Source: Herbiconiux ginsengi
GTDB taxonomy: Bacteria; Actinomycetota; Actinomycetes; Actinomycetales; Microbacteriaceae
NCBI RefSeq assembly: GCF_900107435.1
Contig: NZ_FNPZ01000002.1
Coordinates: 1-64,000 of the forward strand
Direction of reading: 5' to 3'
DNA length: 64,000 nucleotides
The first letter of the stretch is position 1, and the number at the start of each line of letters is the position of its first letter. Below are positions 19,253 through 26,964 of this stretch, piece by piece. The notes below the pieces were generated by a model. It ran no database searches. It had not been told where the DNA came from and saw only the letters and a list, made by a program, of their open reading frames with translations. The translations under genes and the position numbers were made by a program.

Positions 19253-20802
19253 CAGCCCAGCGACAGGATGCGGAAGTTGTATCCGAACGCCCCATCCGAG
19301 TTGGGATAGGCGGTCGCGCCGCTCACGTCGTCCGACAGCCCCACCAAGGCGTCGAGGAACATCGGCACGATGTAGGGGCCGCTGTCGTATTCGATCGTCT
19401 GCATCTGTGCCACGAGATCCTTGCGCTCGGTGTCGTCGACCGTCTGGATGGCCTGGTCGAACAAGGCGTCGTATTCCGGATCGGTCCAGTGCGACGAATT
19501 GTACGGGGCGGTGGCCGTGATGGTGAAAGCGGCCTGGTCGAAGATGCCGAGGAAGCCCCAGAAGCTGAGCGACAGCGGATAGGTGCCGTAGGCGTCGCCG
19601 TAGAAGGTGGCGCTGTCGACGAACTCGTACTGGATGTCGAATCCGGCGGCCGCGGCCTGCTGCACCAGCACCTCGTTCTGGCGCTCGCTGGTGGGCTGGT
19701 TGTCGGTTCCGACCAGTTTCACGGCCAGCGGCAGCGTGTAGCCGGCGGCTTCGAGCATGGCCTTCGCCGCCTCCGGGTCGTATTCGCGCTGAGGCAGATC
19801 GGCGTCGTACATCGGGTCGTAGGGGTTGAAGACGTCGTTCCCGAGGGTGCCGTAGCCGTTGTAGACCTGGTCGATCAGCTGCTGCCGGTCGACCGCGAGG
19901 CGGAGGGCCTGACGCACGACCGGGTCGTCGAACGGCGCCTGCTGGGTGTTCATCACCCAGGTGAGCGTGCCGCTCGTGCCGTAGTCGAACACGGAGTAGC
20001 CCGTGGTGCCGTCGATCACGTCGACGATCGTCGGGTCGACGCTCGCATCCACGTCGATCTGGCCGGCGGTGAGGGCGGATGCCGCGCTGGTGGCATCGGC
20101 GAAGCTCACCACGTCGAGTTCATCCACTCCGGGGGCTCCCCGGAAGTAGTCCTTGTTGGCGGTGAAGGTGAGCTGCACGCCCGGGTCGTTGTCGCTCAGC
20201 ACGAACGGACCGGAGCCGATCGGCTTGGCCGGGTCGAAGTCGGCCGGAACGATCGCGGTCGTCGGACTGGTGAACGCCTCGGGGAAGGTCACCGTCGGGT
20301 AGAGCAGCGTGAACTTCACCGTGTGCTCGTCGACGGCCTCCACCTGGTCGGGATCGATGAAGGGGAGCGATCCGCTCGGCGGCAGCTCCTCGGCGAACCA
20401 CCGCTTCACCGTGGCCACCACGTCGTCGGCGGTGACGGGATCGCCGTCGCTCCAGGTGGCGTCGTCGGCCAGGGTCACGGTCCAGACGTCGGCGGTGTCG
20501 CCCGGTTCGACCGCGGTCGCCAGCTGGGGTGTCCAGTTGCCGTCGGGGCCGAATTCGGTCAGGGTGTCGAAGACCTGGCGGGAGATGACGTAGCCGCCGG
20601 TGGTCGTGGCTTCGGCCGGGTCGAGGGAATCGGCATCCGAGAGCGACGCGATGCCGACCGTGAGAACCGACGAGGTGTCGTCGTCGGTCGAACTGCTGGT
20701 GGTGCAGCCTGCGAGCAGGAGCACGAATCCGAGTCCGGCCGCGGCGATCGGGATGGAGCGGCGGAGCCCGCGGGGACGGGGGCTGTGGGTGGTGCCGAAC
20801 AT
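19252..20802 (-). CDS. ABC transporter substrate-binding lipoprotein (SBP family 5)
   Basis: Solute receptor of the importer, a cluster C (peptide/nickel/opine) binding protein of 516 aa. The lipobox LLLAGC puts the lipid-modified Cys at residue 33 after an Arg-rich, hydrophobic signal. The family motif (LADDATWSDGDPVTADDVVATVKRW region) and the later VRQALRLAVDRQQLIDQVYNG region are clear. The start at 20802 is preferred over an in-frame start 15 bp upstream because AAGGAGAAG ends a few bases before it. Ligand specificity cannot be read from sequence; flanking DUF3830 and an unknown protein hint at a non-peptide substrate. Confidence 0.92.
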   Translation of the reverse strand: MFGTTHSPRPRGLRRSIPIAAAGLGFVLLLAGCTTSSSTDDDTSSVLTVGIASLSDADSLDPAEATTTGGYVISRQVFDTLTEFGPDGNWTPQLATAVEPGDTADVWTVTLADDATWSDGDPVTADDVVATVKRWFAEELPPSGSLPFIDPDQVEAVDEHTVKFTLLYPTVTFPEAFTSPTTAIVPADFDPAKPIGSGPFVLSDNDPGVQLTFTANKDYFRGAPGVDELDVVSFADATSAASALTAGQIDVDASVDPTIVDVIDGTTGYSVFDYGTSGTLTWVMNTQQAPFDDPVVRQALRLAVDRQQLIDQVYNGYGTLGNDVFNPYDPMYDADLPQREYDPEAAKAMLEAAGYTLPLAVKLVGTDNQPTSERQNEVLVQQAAAAGFDIQYEFVDSATFYGDAYGTYPLSLSFWGFLGIFDQAAFTITATAPYNSSHWTDPEYDALFDQAIQTVDDTERKDLVAQMQTIEYDSGPYIVPMFLDALVGLSDDVSGATAYPNSDGAFGYNFRILSLG

Positions 20803-20839
20803 GACTTCTCCTTCCAAGGGGGTGGGTGGTGCAGGGTCT

Positions 20840-21304
20840 TCAGGCTGCGGCGGACTCCGTGTCGGTCTGGGTGTCGGTCTCGTCGAGCAGGGTGAGCCAG
20901 ACCCGGGTGCCGGGCTCGAGCCAGGTCTTCATGCCGATGAGCTCCAGCTGGTCGGCGCCTTCGACGACCCAGCCGATGGCCGAGACGGGGAGCGGCTCGG
21001 CCGGGATGTCGTTCCCGTACATGATCGAGATCTGCTGGCGCGGGCCGTAGTACGACACCGCACCGCGGATCTCGGTGCCGCTCTCCGCGACCTCGGCGGC
21101 GAGGTCTTCGGGGTAGAAGATGTTCTCCCAGTCGGAGAGGAATTTGGTCTGCATGAGCAGCAGATCGCCGGTGAGCTTGCCGTGCTGGAGGTAGGTGGCG
21201 AACGGCAGCGACTCGCGGATGGTCTGCGCCAGCAGCGGCACCTTGTCTTCCCAGATCTCGATCACGGCGACGTCCTCGCCGGCCAGGTTGAAGTTGACCT
21301 TCAT
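20840..21304 (-). CDS. cyclophilin-like fold protein (DUF3830-like)
   Basis: Small cytosolic protein of 154 aa, resembling DUF3830 proteins with a cyclophilin-like barrel: a strand with a conserved EDKVP-TIRESLP segment near residues 18-33 and a later GAVSYYGPRQQISIMYG strand pair. Family members occur beside ABC importers and catabolic hydrolases, but no biochemical role is established to my knowledge. Here it is the second gene of the operon, 37 bp before the binding protein, so it may bind or process the imported compound or stabilise a partner. The acidic Thr/Asp tail is disordered. Assignment rests on pattern similarity. Confidence 0.6.
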   Translation of the reverse strand: MKVNFNLAGEDVAVIEIWEDKVPLLAQTIRESLPFATYLQHGKLTGDLLLMQTKFLSDWENIFYPEDLAAEVAESGTEIRGAVSYYGPRQQISIMYGNDIPAEPLPVSAIGWVVEGADQLELIGMKTWLEPGTRVWLTLLDETDTQTDTESAAA

Positions 21305-21334
21305 CGTGTTTCTCCTTGTCGTCTCGTCGGTCGA

Positions 21335-21874
21335 TCAGGCGTTCGCGGCGTCGGCGATGCGCTGGATGGGGTTGACCCGCTTGAAGCCGTCCACCAGACC
21401 CCACGGGAAGGCGATGTCGACCCAGCCGTGCAGGCGGTTCATGTAGGTCATGATCGACTGCGTGAGGTCGGCGAACTCCTGCATGGTCGCGGCTTTGCGG
21501 ATGCCACCGACGTAGAGCTTCATCACCTCGCCCGCCTCGGGGAGGCCGACGTAGATGTTCATGTTGGCCTTGTACTGGCCCATCTCGTCCATGTAGGCCA
21601 CCAGGGTCTTCAGGTCGAGCTCCGGATGCCGCGTGGCCGTGGCCCAGGCGAACCAGAGGATCTCGTCGGTGAGCGTGCGCAGCTCGTTCTCGGCGAAGAT
21701 CATGGTGGAGAGGTAGTTGTTCTTCGCGCCGGTTCCGAGCGGCACCTTGCCGACCGAGAGGTCGAGCACCTCCTGCGGGGGCTTCTCCCAGATCGCCTCG
21801 CGTGCTGCGTCGATCTCGGCGATCACGTCGTCGATCGTTCCCACTTCTCTGCGTACTTCTGCCTGTGCGACCAC
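21335..21874 (-). CDS. conserved protein of unknown function, first gene of ABC import operon
   Basis: Not recognised. About 179 aa from the GTG at 21874 (AAAGG ~10 nt upstream; an in-frame GTG at 21931 would add 19 residues). The sequence is mostly predicted helical, with conserved-looking aromatic/charged segments (AENELRTLTDEILWFAWATATRHPEL, read in parts; GQYKANMNIYVGLPEAGEVMKLY; HGWVDIAFPWGLVDGF). No signal peptide or membrane helix. It is 30 bp upstream of the DUF3830-like gene and leads the operon, directly across from the IclR regulator, so it probably acts on or senses the same substrate. It could be a catabolic enzyme subunit or a binding protein. Confidence 0.6.
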   Translation of the reverse strand: MVAQAEVRREVGTIDDVIAEIDAAREAIWEKPPQEVLDLSVGKVPLGTGAKNNYLSTMIFAENELRTLTDEILWFAWATATRHPELDLKTLVAYMDEMGQYKANMNIYVGLPEAGEVMKLYVGGIRKAATMQEFADLTQSIMTYMNRLHGWVDIAFPWGLVDGFKRVNPIQRIADAANA

Positions 21875-21979
21875 TGGATTCCAGCCTTTCTCGTCGGAGG
21901 TTCCTGCGACTCCGCCGTGGCGGCGCCTCACAGCCGACGATAGAACTTCGACCGCGAGTTTGTCACTAGATGCAAGCCA

Positions 21980-22028
21980 TTTTCATTCAGCGGTAACAGA
22001 ATTGAAACATTTGCTCATACAATGAAAA
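21980..22028. promoter_or_regulatory. IclR intergenic region: inverted repeat and -10 element
   Basis: In an unusually AT-rich stretch, TTTTCATT (21980-21987) and AATGAAAA (22021-22028) form a perfect 8-bp inverted repeat, with a related ATTGAAAC at 22001. TACAAT (22018-22023) is a good -10 for the IclR gene. The arrangement fits an IclR site controlling both the regulator and the divergent ABC operon. Confidence 0.45.
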
Positions 22029-22055
22029 GAAAAGTCAGTCGATGAGGGGTGAAGG

Positions 22056-22760
22056 ATGTCGGAAGACGAGGTGAAGCCGTCGACCAGAACGGTGGACAGG
22101 GCTTTGTCGTTGTTCGCGAACGTGCTGTCGGGGAGCAACCGCAACTCGCTCTCCGAGATCGCGCGCGCGGTCGACCTCTCGCCGGCCACAGCCTCGCGCC
22201 TGCTCGCCACGCTCATGGCGCACGGTCTCATCGCGCGGTCGGAAGACGGCAACTACGGCGCCGGGCCGCGGATGAAGCAGCTCGCCGCGGAGGCCCTGCG
22301 CGACGATCCGCTCTACGAGCTGGCCGGGCCGCACCTCGACCAGCTGGCCGAGTCGACGCAGGAGACGGCCTCGCTCGGCAGCGCGGTCGGCGACGACGAG
22401 GTGCTCTACCTGCGGCAGGTGTCGCCCGACGCCCAGCTGGTGCGGGCGGGAGGCTGGACGGGCCGCACGATCCCGCGTCACGACACCGCGATGGGCCAGG
22501 CTCTCTCGGGCGAGGTGCTCGCGGGCGGCTACGCCATCTCCAGCCGCGAGGAGAACGAGGTCGACGCGGTGGCGGTGCCGGTGTTCGGCCACCGCGGCAC
22601 CATCCTCGGGGTCATCAGCATCAGTGCGCCGCGCTACCGCACGAGCTACGACGACCTCGAGCGCTTCGGCCGTCTGCTCCTCGTGCACGCCGCCCAGATG
22701 TCGGAGGCCCTGGGCGCGAAGCTGTCCGATCTCCGCCAGCGGGGCTTCTTTCCTGTTTAG
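22056..22760 (+). CDS. IclR family transcriptional regulator
   Basis: DNA-binding regulator of 234 aa. The N-terminal winged helix (about 10-75) contains RTVDRALSLF and SLSEIARAVDLSPATASRLLATLMAHG; the C-terminal effector domain contains VRAGGWTGRTIPRHDTAMGQALSGE, the usual IclR ligand loop, and VDAVAVPVFGHRGTILGVISISAP. A GGTGAAGG ribosome site precedes the ATG. It is divergent from the six-gene ABC import operon and is its likely regulator, with a small catabolite as effector. The gene ends at TAG, which is also the first base triplet of repeat copy A. Confidence 0.92.
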   Translation: MSEDEVKPSTRTVDRALSLFANVLSGSNRNSLSEIARAVDLSPATASRLLATLMAHGLIARSEDGNYGAGPRMKQLAAEALRDDPLYELAGPHLDQLAESTQETASLGSAVGDDEVLYLRQVSPDAQLVRAGGWTGRTIPRHDTAMGQALSGEVLAGGYAISSREENEVDAVAVPVFGHRGTILGVISISAPRYRTSYDDLERFGRLLLVHAAQMSEALGAKLSDLRQRGFFPV

Positions 22761-22877
22761 CTGCCTCGGGCGCCGTGCTGCGCGCGGCGTCCTCAGGTCG
22801 CGCCGGTCCTTGCCCGGCGCTCCGCGACATGTTCGGCTGAGGTCGCTACCGCGGCCTCGGCCTCACCCTGTGTCGTC
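22758..22877 (+). repeat. repeat copy A (hairpin plus GCGACATGTTCG core)
   Basis: About 120 bp starting at the IclR stop codon: TAGCTGCC, a hairpin (22768-22775 with 22785-22792), a CCGGTCC(T)TGCCCGGCGC segment and a 54-bp core (22824-22877) beginning GCGACATGTTCG and ending GTCGTC. It pairs with copy B in opposite orientation; over the first 66 positions A and B differ at 12 by my hand alignment. The 307-bp gap between the two genes is made up of A, B and a short centre; I see no gene in it. Confidence 0.75.
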
Positions 22878-22950
22878 TAAGCGCGGCCCGCGGCCTGCGA
22901 TCTCGTTTCCCCGGTGTTGGGAATGGGATACGAAAGTGACAGGCCTCTTT

Positions 22951-23070
22951 CGATGACCCAGGGTGAGCGCGCGGCCGCTTTGCGACCGCACGCGAACATG
23001 TCGCGCGGCGCCGGGCAGGGACCGGCGACGCCCGTGGACGCCGCGCGAAGCACGGCGTCCACGGCAGCTA
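22951..23070 (-). repeat. repeat copy B, inverted relative to A
   Basis: Mirror copy on the minus strand, starting at the stop codon of the oxidoreductase gene: TAGCTGCC, a perfect 12-bp hairpin (23053-23064 with 23032-23043), the CCGGTCC segment and a core (23004-22952) beginning GCGACATGTTCG. The spacing from TAG to the core is the same 66 bp as in copy A. In the centre, GGCCTG (22892-22897) can pair with CAGGCC (22940-22945). The pair could act as a bidirectional terminator or fold as one large cruciform. Confidence 0.75.
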
Positions 23071-24705
23071 AAGCAGCGCCCGGTGCACCGACGCCACCGC
23101 GCTCGAGCCCTCGCCGACCGCGGCCGCGACGCGCTTCATCGAGCCGCGGCGCACGTCGCCGGCGGCGAAGACCCGCGGAATCGACGTCTCGAACGGCAAC
23201 GGCTCGCGCCCGAGGTTCTGCCAGGCGAGCGATTGGGCGGCGAGATCGGCGCCGGTTCGCAGAAACCCGTCGCCGTCGCGGTCGAGGGTCGTCAGCCAGG
23301 TCGTGGCCGGATCGGCGCCGATGAAGCAGAACAGGCCACGCGCATCCACGTCGCCCACGCTGTCGATGCGCACCCGTTCGAGCGAGTCGCCGCCCTCGAG
23401 CCCGATCACCCGCGAGCCGGTGTGCACCTGCACCCGTGACTCCTCCGTGAGCCGGTCGACGAGGTAGGCCGACATCCGGCTCCCGAGGTCGGTGCCGCGC
23501 ACGACCAGGTGCACCGAGCATCCGTTCGCCGCGAGATAGAGGGAGGCCTGTCCGGCCGAGTTGGCCCCACCGACCACCACGACGGGGGAGTCGCTCACCT
23601 GCCGCAACTCGAGCTGGGTCGCCGCGTAGTAGATGCCGGCGCGTTCGAACTCCTCCCAGCGATCGAGATCGAGGGTGCGGTAGGCGGCTCCCGCCGTCAC
23701 GATCGCCGTGCGGGCCCGGATGACCGCGCCGTCGGCCAGCGTGACCTCGAGCACGTCGCCACTGCTGTCGAGACTCACCGCCTCGCAGGGCGCGTAGACC
23801 CGCACCCCGAATTTGAGCGCCTGCAGGCAGGCCTGTCCGATCAGATCGCGGCCGCTCACCCCGAAGGGGAACCCCAGGAAGTTCTCGATGCGCGAGGTCG
23901 CCGCCGCCTGGCCGCCAGGGGCGATCGCGTCGACGAGCACCGTGCTGAGACCCTCGGATGCGCCGTAGATCGCCGCTGCGAGTCCGGCCGGCCCGCCGCC
24001 GATCACCACGAGGTCGGCGATCTCGTCGGCCTGCGCCCGATAGCTCAGCCCCAACCGCTCCGAGACGATCCCCGGCGTGGCGCGGGTGATCGGTTCGCCC
24101 TGGATGAAGGCGACCGGCAGGTCGTCGGCCTGGATGTCGTGGCCCGCGAGGGCGCCCAGCTCGCCGGGCGGGAGCTCGGCCGCGACGTGCACGAGATCGA
24201 GTCGCTCGGCGAAGCGGCGGAGGGCCAGGAAGTCGCGGTCTGCGCCTCTGCCGACGAACTTGAGGGTGAGCGCGGCCGGTCCGCGGCGGAGGTTCTCGCG
24301 CCGTGCCCACAGGGCATGGAGCACGATGTCCCCGAGCTCGTCGTCGTCATCCATGAGGGTGCGCACGGCGGTGCGCGACACCCGGAGGATGCTCCCGGCC
24401 TTGCTCGCGCGGGCGGAGAGAAAGGCGCCCTGGCCGTTCAGCAGTCCGAGCTCGCCCACGAACGAGCGCGGCCCCATCCGGGCAATGAGGGTCTCGTCGA
24501 CCCAGCCCAGGGAATCCCGCACCACTTCGACCTCGCCCGACTCCACCAGGATGAGGTCGTAGTCGCGATCGCCCGAACGGAAGAGGTAGTCGCCCGCGGC
24601 GACGTCGTGCTCGGTGCCGAACGCGAGCAGGCGCGTCCATTGCTCGTCGGTGAGTTCGGGCTGCTGCACGGGGTCCAAGGCGGCGGGTTCTTCCATGGCT
24701 GACAT
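23068..24705 (-). CDS. cyclic nucleotide-binding domain / thioredoxin reductase-like FAD oxidoreductase
   Basis: Cytosolic flavoprotein of ~545 aa with three parts: an N-terminal cNMP-binding domain (about 20-140; GEVEVVRDSLG, RSFVGELGLLNGQ), a linker of thioredoxin-like character, and a class II pyridine nucleotide-disulfide oxidoreductase core (FAD site VVIGGGPAGLAAAIYG, NADPH site VVVGGANSAGQA, C-terminal FAD motif VFAAGDVR). The redox-active CxxC of thioredoxin reductase is replaced by AAT (YYAATQLE), so it is not a classical thioredoxin reductase; the partner is unknown. Three in-frame ATGs lie at 24714, 24705 and 24696; 24705 is favoured because the TAGCAT at 24718-24713 would start a leaderless mRNA there. 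It is divergent from nrdR, and its stop codon begins repeat copy B. Confidence 0.85.
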   Translation of the reverse strand: MSAMEEPAALDPVQQPELTDEQWTRLLAFGTEHDVAAGDYLFRSGDRDYDLILVESGEVEVVRDSLGWVDETLIARMGPRSFVGELGLLNGQGAFLSARASKAGSILRVSRTAVRTLMDDDDELGDIVLHALWARRENLRRGPAALTLKFVGRGADRDFLALRRFAERLDLVHVAAELPPGELGALAGHDIQADDLPVAFIQGEPITRATPGIVSERLGLSYRAQADEIADLVVIGGGPAGLAAAIYGASEGLSTVLVDAIAPGGQAAATSRIENFLGFPFGVSGRDLIGQACLQALKFGVRVYAPCEAVSLDSSGDVLEVTLADGAVIRARTAIVTAGAAYRTLDLDRWEEFERAGIYYAATQLELRQVSDSPVVVVGGANSAGQASLYLAANGCSVHLVVRGTDLGSRMSAYLVDRLTEESRVQVHTGSRVIGLEGGDSLERVRIDSVGDVDARGLFCFIGADPATTWLTTLDRDGDGFLRTGADLAAQSLAWQNLGREPLPFETSIPRVFAAGDVRRGSMKRVAAAVGEGSSAVASVHRALL

Positions 24706-24712
24706 GCTTGAC

Positions 24713-24781
24713 ATGCTAGTGAACGCGGACGTCGGAGGGATGTCTTCGGCCGACCAGGACCACGCGATGAGCCGATACCAT
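24713..24781. promoter_or_regulatory. divergent promoter region, oxidoreductase / nrdR
   Basis: Minus strand: TAGCAT (24718-24713), 7 nt before the ATG at 24705. Plus strand: TACCAT (24776-24781), 10 nt before the nrdR ATG at 24792. Both imply very short or absent leaders. Confidence 0.4.
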
Positions 24782-24791
24782 GGAGATCGCC

Positions 24792-25286
24792 ATGTACTGC
24801 CCTTATTGCCGCTACCCCGACTCCCGCGTCGTCGACTCGCGCACGACCGACGACGGTCTGGCCATCCGCCGGCGCCGCCAGTGCCCCGATTGCGGCCGCC
24901 GTTTCAGCACCACCGAGACCGCGTCGCTCAGCGTCATCAAGCGATCCGGCGTCGTCGAGCCGTTCAGCCGCGAGAAGATCGTGTCCGGCGTGCGCAAGGC
25001 CTGCCAGGGGCGACCCGTCACCGACAGCGACCTCGCGGTGCTCGCGCAGCGGGTGGAGGAGACGGTTCGCCTCTCCGGCGCCGCGCAGATCGAGGCCAAC
25101 GACATCGGTCTCGCCATCCTCCAGCCCCTGCGCGAACTCGACGAGGTGGCCTACCTCCGCTTCGCCAGCGTCTACCAGGGCTTCGACTCGCTCGACGACT
25201 TCGAAGCCGCGATCACCCTGCTCAGAGTGGAGCACGACCAGGCTGCCTCCGGTGTCACCGCCGACGGCTCCGGCACCCCTGAGTAA
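24792..25286 (+). CDS. nrdR: transcriptional repressor NrdR
   Basis: Zinc-ribbon/ATP-cone repressor of ribonucleotide reductase genes, which senses (d)ATP and binds NrdR boxes. The zinc ribbon Cys3, Cys6, Cys31 and Cys34 (MYCPYC...CPDCG) is complete, followed by RRRRF-type basic residues and the ATP-cone (about 46-136, [17 protein letters not shown]). The start at 24792 is chosen because family members begin at M-x-CPxC and GGAG lies just upstream; an in-frame ATG at 24780 is possible. Length 164 aa. The pyrD gene follows after 4 bp, probably co-transcribed. No nrd genes are in the window. Confidence 0.95.
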   Translation: MYCPYCRYPDSRVVDSRTTDDGLAIRRRRQCPDCGRRFSTTETASLSVIKRSGVVEPFSREKIVSGVRKACQGRPVTDSDLAVLAQRVEETVRLSGAAQIEANDIGLAILQPLRELDEVAYLRFASVYQGFDSLDDFEAAITLLRVEHDQAASGVTADGSGTPE

Positions 25287-25290
25287 CGGC

Positions 25291-26337
25291 ATGTACGACC
25301 TGCTCTTCCGGCACGTGCTGTCGAAGCTCGATCCGGAGCGGGCGCATCACCTCGCCTTCGACGTCATCCGGGCCATCCCGTTCTTCAAGCTCGACGGAAT
25401 CGTGTCGCGATTCACGACGAGCCCGGTCGACCTCTCGGTGCACACGCTCGGCCTGCACTTCCCGACTCCGTTCGGGCTCGCGGCCGGTTTCGACAAAGAC
25501 GGCAAGGCCATCCGCGGATTCGGTGCGCTCGGCTTCGGCCACGTCGAGGTGGGCACCATCACCGCGCGGCCGCAACCCGGCAACCCGCGGCCCCGGTTGT
25601 TCCGGTTGATCCCGGATCGAGCCGTCATCAACCGCATGGGCTTCAACAACGCCGGAGCCGCCGCCGCGTCGCTGCGACTGGCCCGCGTGCGGTCGCTCAC
25701 GCATCCGCGACCCGTCATCGGTGTGAACATCGGCAAGAGCCGTGTGGTCGAGGTGGATGACGCGATCGACGACTACCGGCAGAGCGCCCGCGCCCTCGCC
25801 CCGATGGCCGACTACCTCGTGGTGAACGTCAGCTCGCCCAACACGCCCGGACTACGGGGCCTCCAGGAACTCGAGAAGCTCTCGCCCCTGCTCTCCGCCG
25901 TGAAGGCCGAGGCGGGAGCGACCCCCCTGCTCGTGAAGATCGCTCCCGATCTCACCGACGACGAGGTGCTGGCCATCTCGCGGCTCGCGGTGTCGCTGGG
26001 TCTCGACGGCATCATCGCCACGAACACCACCATCTCCCGGGAGGGTCTGAAGACGGATGCGGCCGTGGTCGAGGCGGCCGGTGCCGGCGGGCTGTCAGGC
26101 GCGCCGCTCGTGGCCCGCTCGCTCGAGGTGCTGAAACTCATCCGGTCGGCCGTGCCCGCCGAACTCTGCGTGATCTCGGTGGGCGGAGTCGACACCGCCT
26201 ACGACGTCGACCAGCGGCTGGCCGCGGGGGCCACGCTGGTGCAGGGTTACACGGCGTTCCTCTATCGCGGGCCGCTCTGGGCGCGCAGCATCAACATCGG
26301 CCTCGCGCGCCTCCGCAAGACCCGACAGGGGGAGTGA
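25291..26337 (+). CDS. pyrD: dihydroorotate dehydrogenase (quinone), class 2
   Basis: Fourth step of de novo pyrimidine synthesis: oxidises dihydroorotate to orotate with FMN and passes electrons to quinone. The 348-aa protein has the N-terminal helical membrane-association segment of class 2 (MYDLLFRHVLSKLDPERAHH region), the FMN segment GLAAGFDKDGKAI, NRMGFNN and the active-site Ser in VNVSSPNTPGLR (class 2 uses Ser, class 1 Cys). It starts 4 bp after nrdR; the ribosome site is weak, suggesting coupling to nrdR translation. Confidence 0.95.
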   Translation: MYDLLFRHVLSKLDPERAHHLAFDVIRAIPFFKLDGIVSRFTTSPVDLSVHTLGLHFPTPFGLAAGFDKDGKAIRGFGALGFGHVEVGTITARPQPGNPRPRLFRLIPDRAVINRMGFNNAGAAAASLRLARVRSLTHPRPVIGVNIGKSRVVEVDDAIDDYRQSARALAPMADYLVVNVSSPNTPGLRGLQELEKLSPLLSAVKAEAGATPLLVKIAPDLTDDEVLAISRLAVSLGLDGIIATNTTISREGLKTDAAVVEAAGAGGLSGAPLVARSLEVLKLIRSAVPAELCVISVGGVDTAYDVDQRLAAGATLVQGYTAFLYRGPLWARSINIGLARLRKTRQGE

Positions 26338-26353
26338 GCCCGGCGAACCGGGC
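26338..26353. terminator. bidirectional hairpin between pyrD and DUF3043 gene
   Basis: GCCCGG / CCGGGC with a CGAA loop fills most of the 21-bp gap between two convergent genes. No U-tract, so it would be a weak or factor-dependent terminator. Confidence 0.4.
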
Positions 26354-26358
26354 GGGTC

Positions 26359-26928
26359 TCAGCTCGGGTACTGGCCGCGCTTGACCTGCGGCTTCGGCAG
26401 GCGCAGGCGGCGGAACTGCAGGGCGCGCATCGTGGCGTACCAGCGCACCTTCTCCACCTTGTCGGCGCCGAACTTCTCGCGCATCTTCTTCATCAGCCGC
26501 ATCCCGAGGAACAGGCTGTCGCCGATCACGATCACCACGAAGGCGTAGAGACCGAGCATCACGGCGGCCTGCATCTCGGGCATCGGCACCAGGGTGAGCA
26601 GGATGACGACGAACATCACCGGGATGAGGAACTCGCCCAGGTTGAAACGGGCATCCACGTAGTCGCGCACGTAGCGCCGCTGGACCCCCTTGTCGCGAGC
26701 GGGGAGGTACTTCTCGTCTCCGTTGGCCATGCCCACGCGCGCCTTGTCGCGCATCTCCTGCTGACGACGCTTGTAGTCGCGGCCCGCCTCCTTGCGGTCG
26801 GAGGGAACGAGGGGTCGCTTGTTGGCCGCCTCGCGCTCCTTGCGGGTGGGGGTCGCGTGACCCTTGCCCGTCTGCTCCTCCACAGGAGCTTCGATGGGCG
26901 CTTCGGTCGTGCTGGATTTCTTTGCCAC
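26359..26928 (-). CDS. DUF3043 membrane protein
   Basis: Actinobacterial conserved membrane protein of 189 aa, function unknown. The cytosolic N-terminal half is charged and contains the family motif TPTRKEREAANKRPLVP; two transmembrane helices follow (about 108-128, LGEFLIPVMFVVILLTLVP, and 131-155, AAVMLGLYAFVVIVIGDSLF), then a basic C-terminal tail. The start is GTG at 26928 with GAGGA upstream. Divergent from the dipeptidase gene with a 36-bp gap. Confidence 0.85.
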   Translation of the reverse strand: MAKKSSTTEAPIEAPVEEQTGKGHATPTRKEREAANKRPLVPSDRKEAGRDYKRRQQEMRDKARVGMANGDEKYLPARDKGVQRRYVRDYVDARFNLGEFLIPVMFVVILLTLVPMPEMQAAVMLGLYAFVVIVIGDSLFLGMRLMKKMREKFGADKVEKVRWYATMRALQFRRLRLPKPQVKRGQYPS

Positions 26929-26951
26929 GGTGTCCTCGCTCGTTCGTCTCT

Positions 26952-26957
26952 TAAGAT
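26952..26957 (+). promoter_or_regulatory. -10 element of leaderless dipeptidase gene
   Basis: TAAGAT ends exactly 7 nt before the ATG at 26965 and no Shine-Dalgarno is present, so transcription should begin at the A of the start codon. Confidence 0.5.
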
Positions 26958-26964
26958 TACCTGC

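Noticed and set aside
15808-20802. Nickel or siderophore importer
   Set aside because: The binding protein is cluster C but has no His-rich or metal motif I could point to, and no siderophore or urease/hydrogenase genes are near.
22800-23070. Short protein-coding gene within the repeat pair (frames reading ...RDMFACGRK... and similar)
   Set aside because: Both strands of the inverted copies give related peptides simply because the DNA repeats; no ribosome site, and copy C gives a shifted frame.
23068-24705. Annotation as true thioredoxin reductase
   Set aside because: The redox CxxC is absent (AAT at that position) and a cNMP-binding domain is fused.
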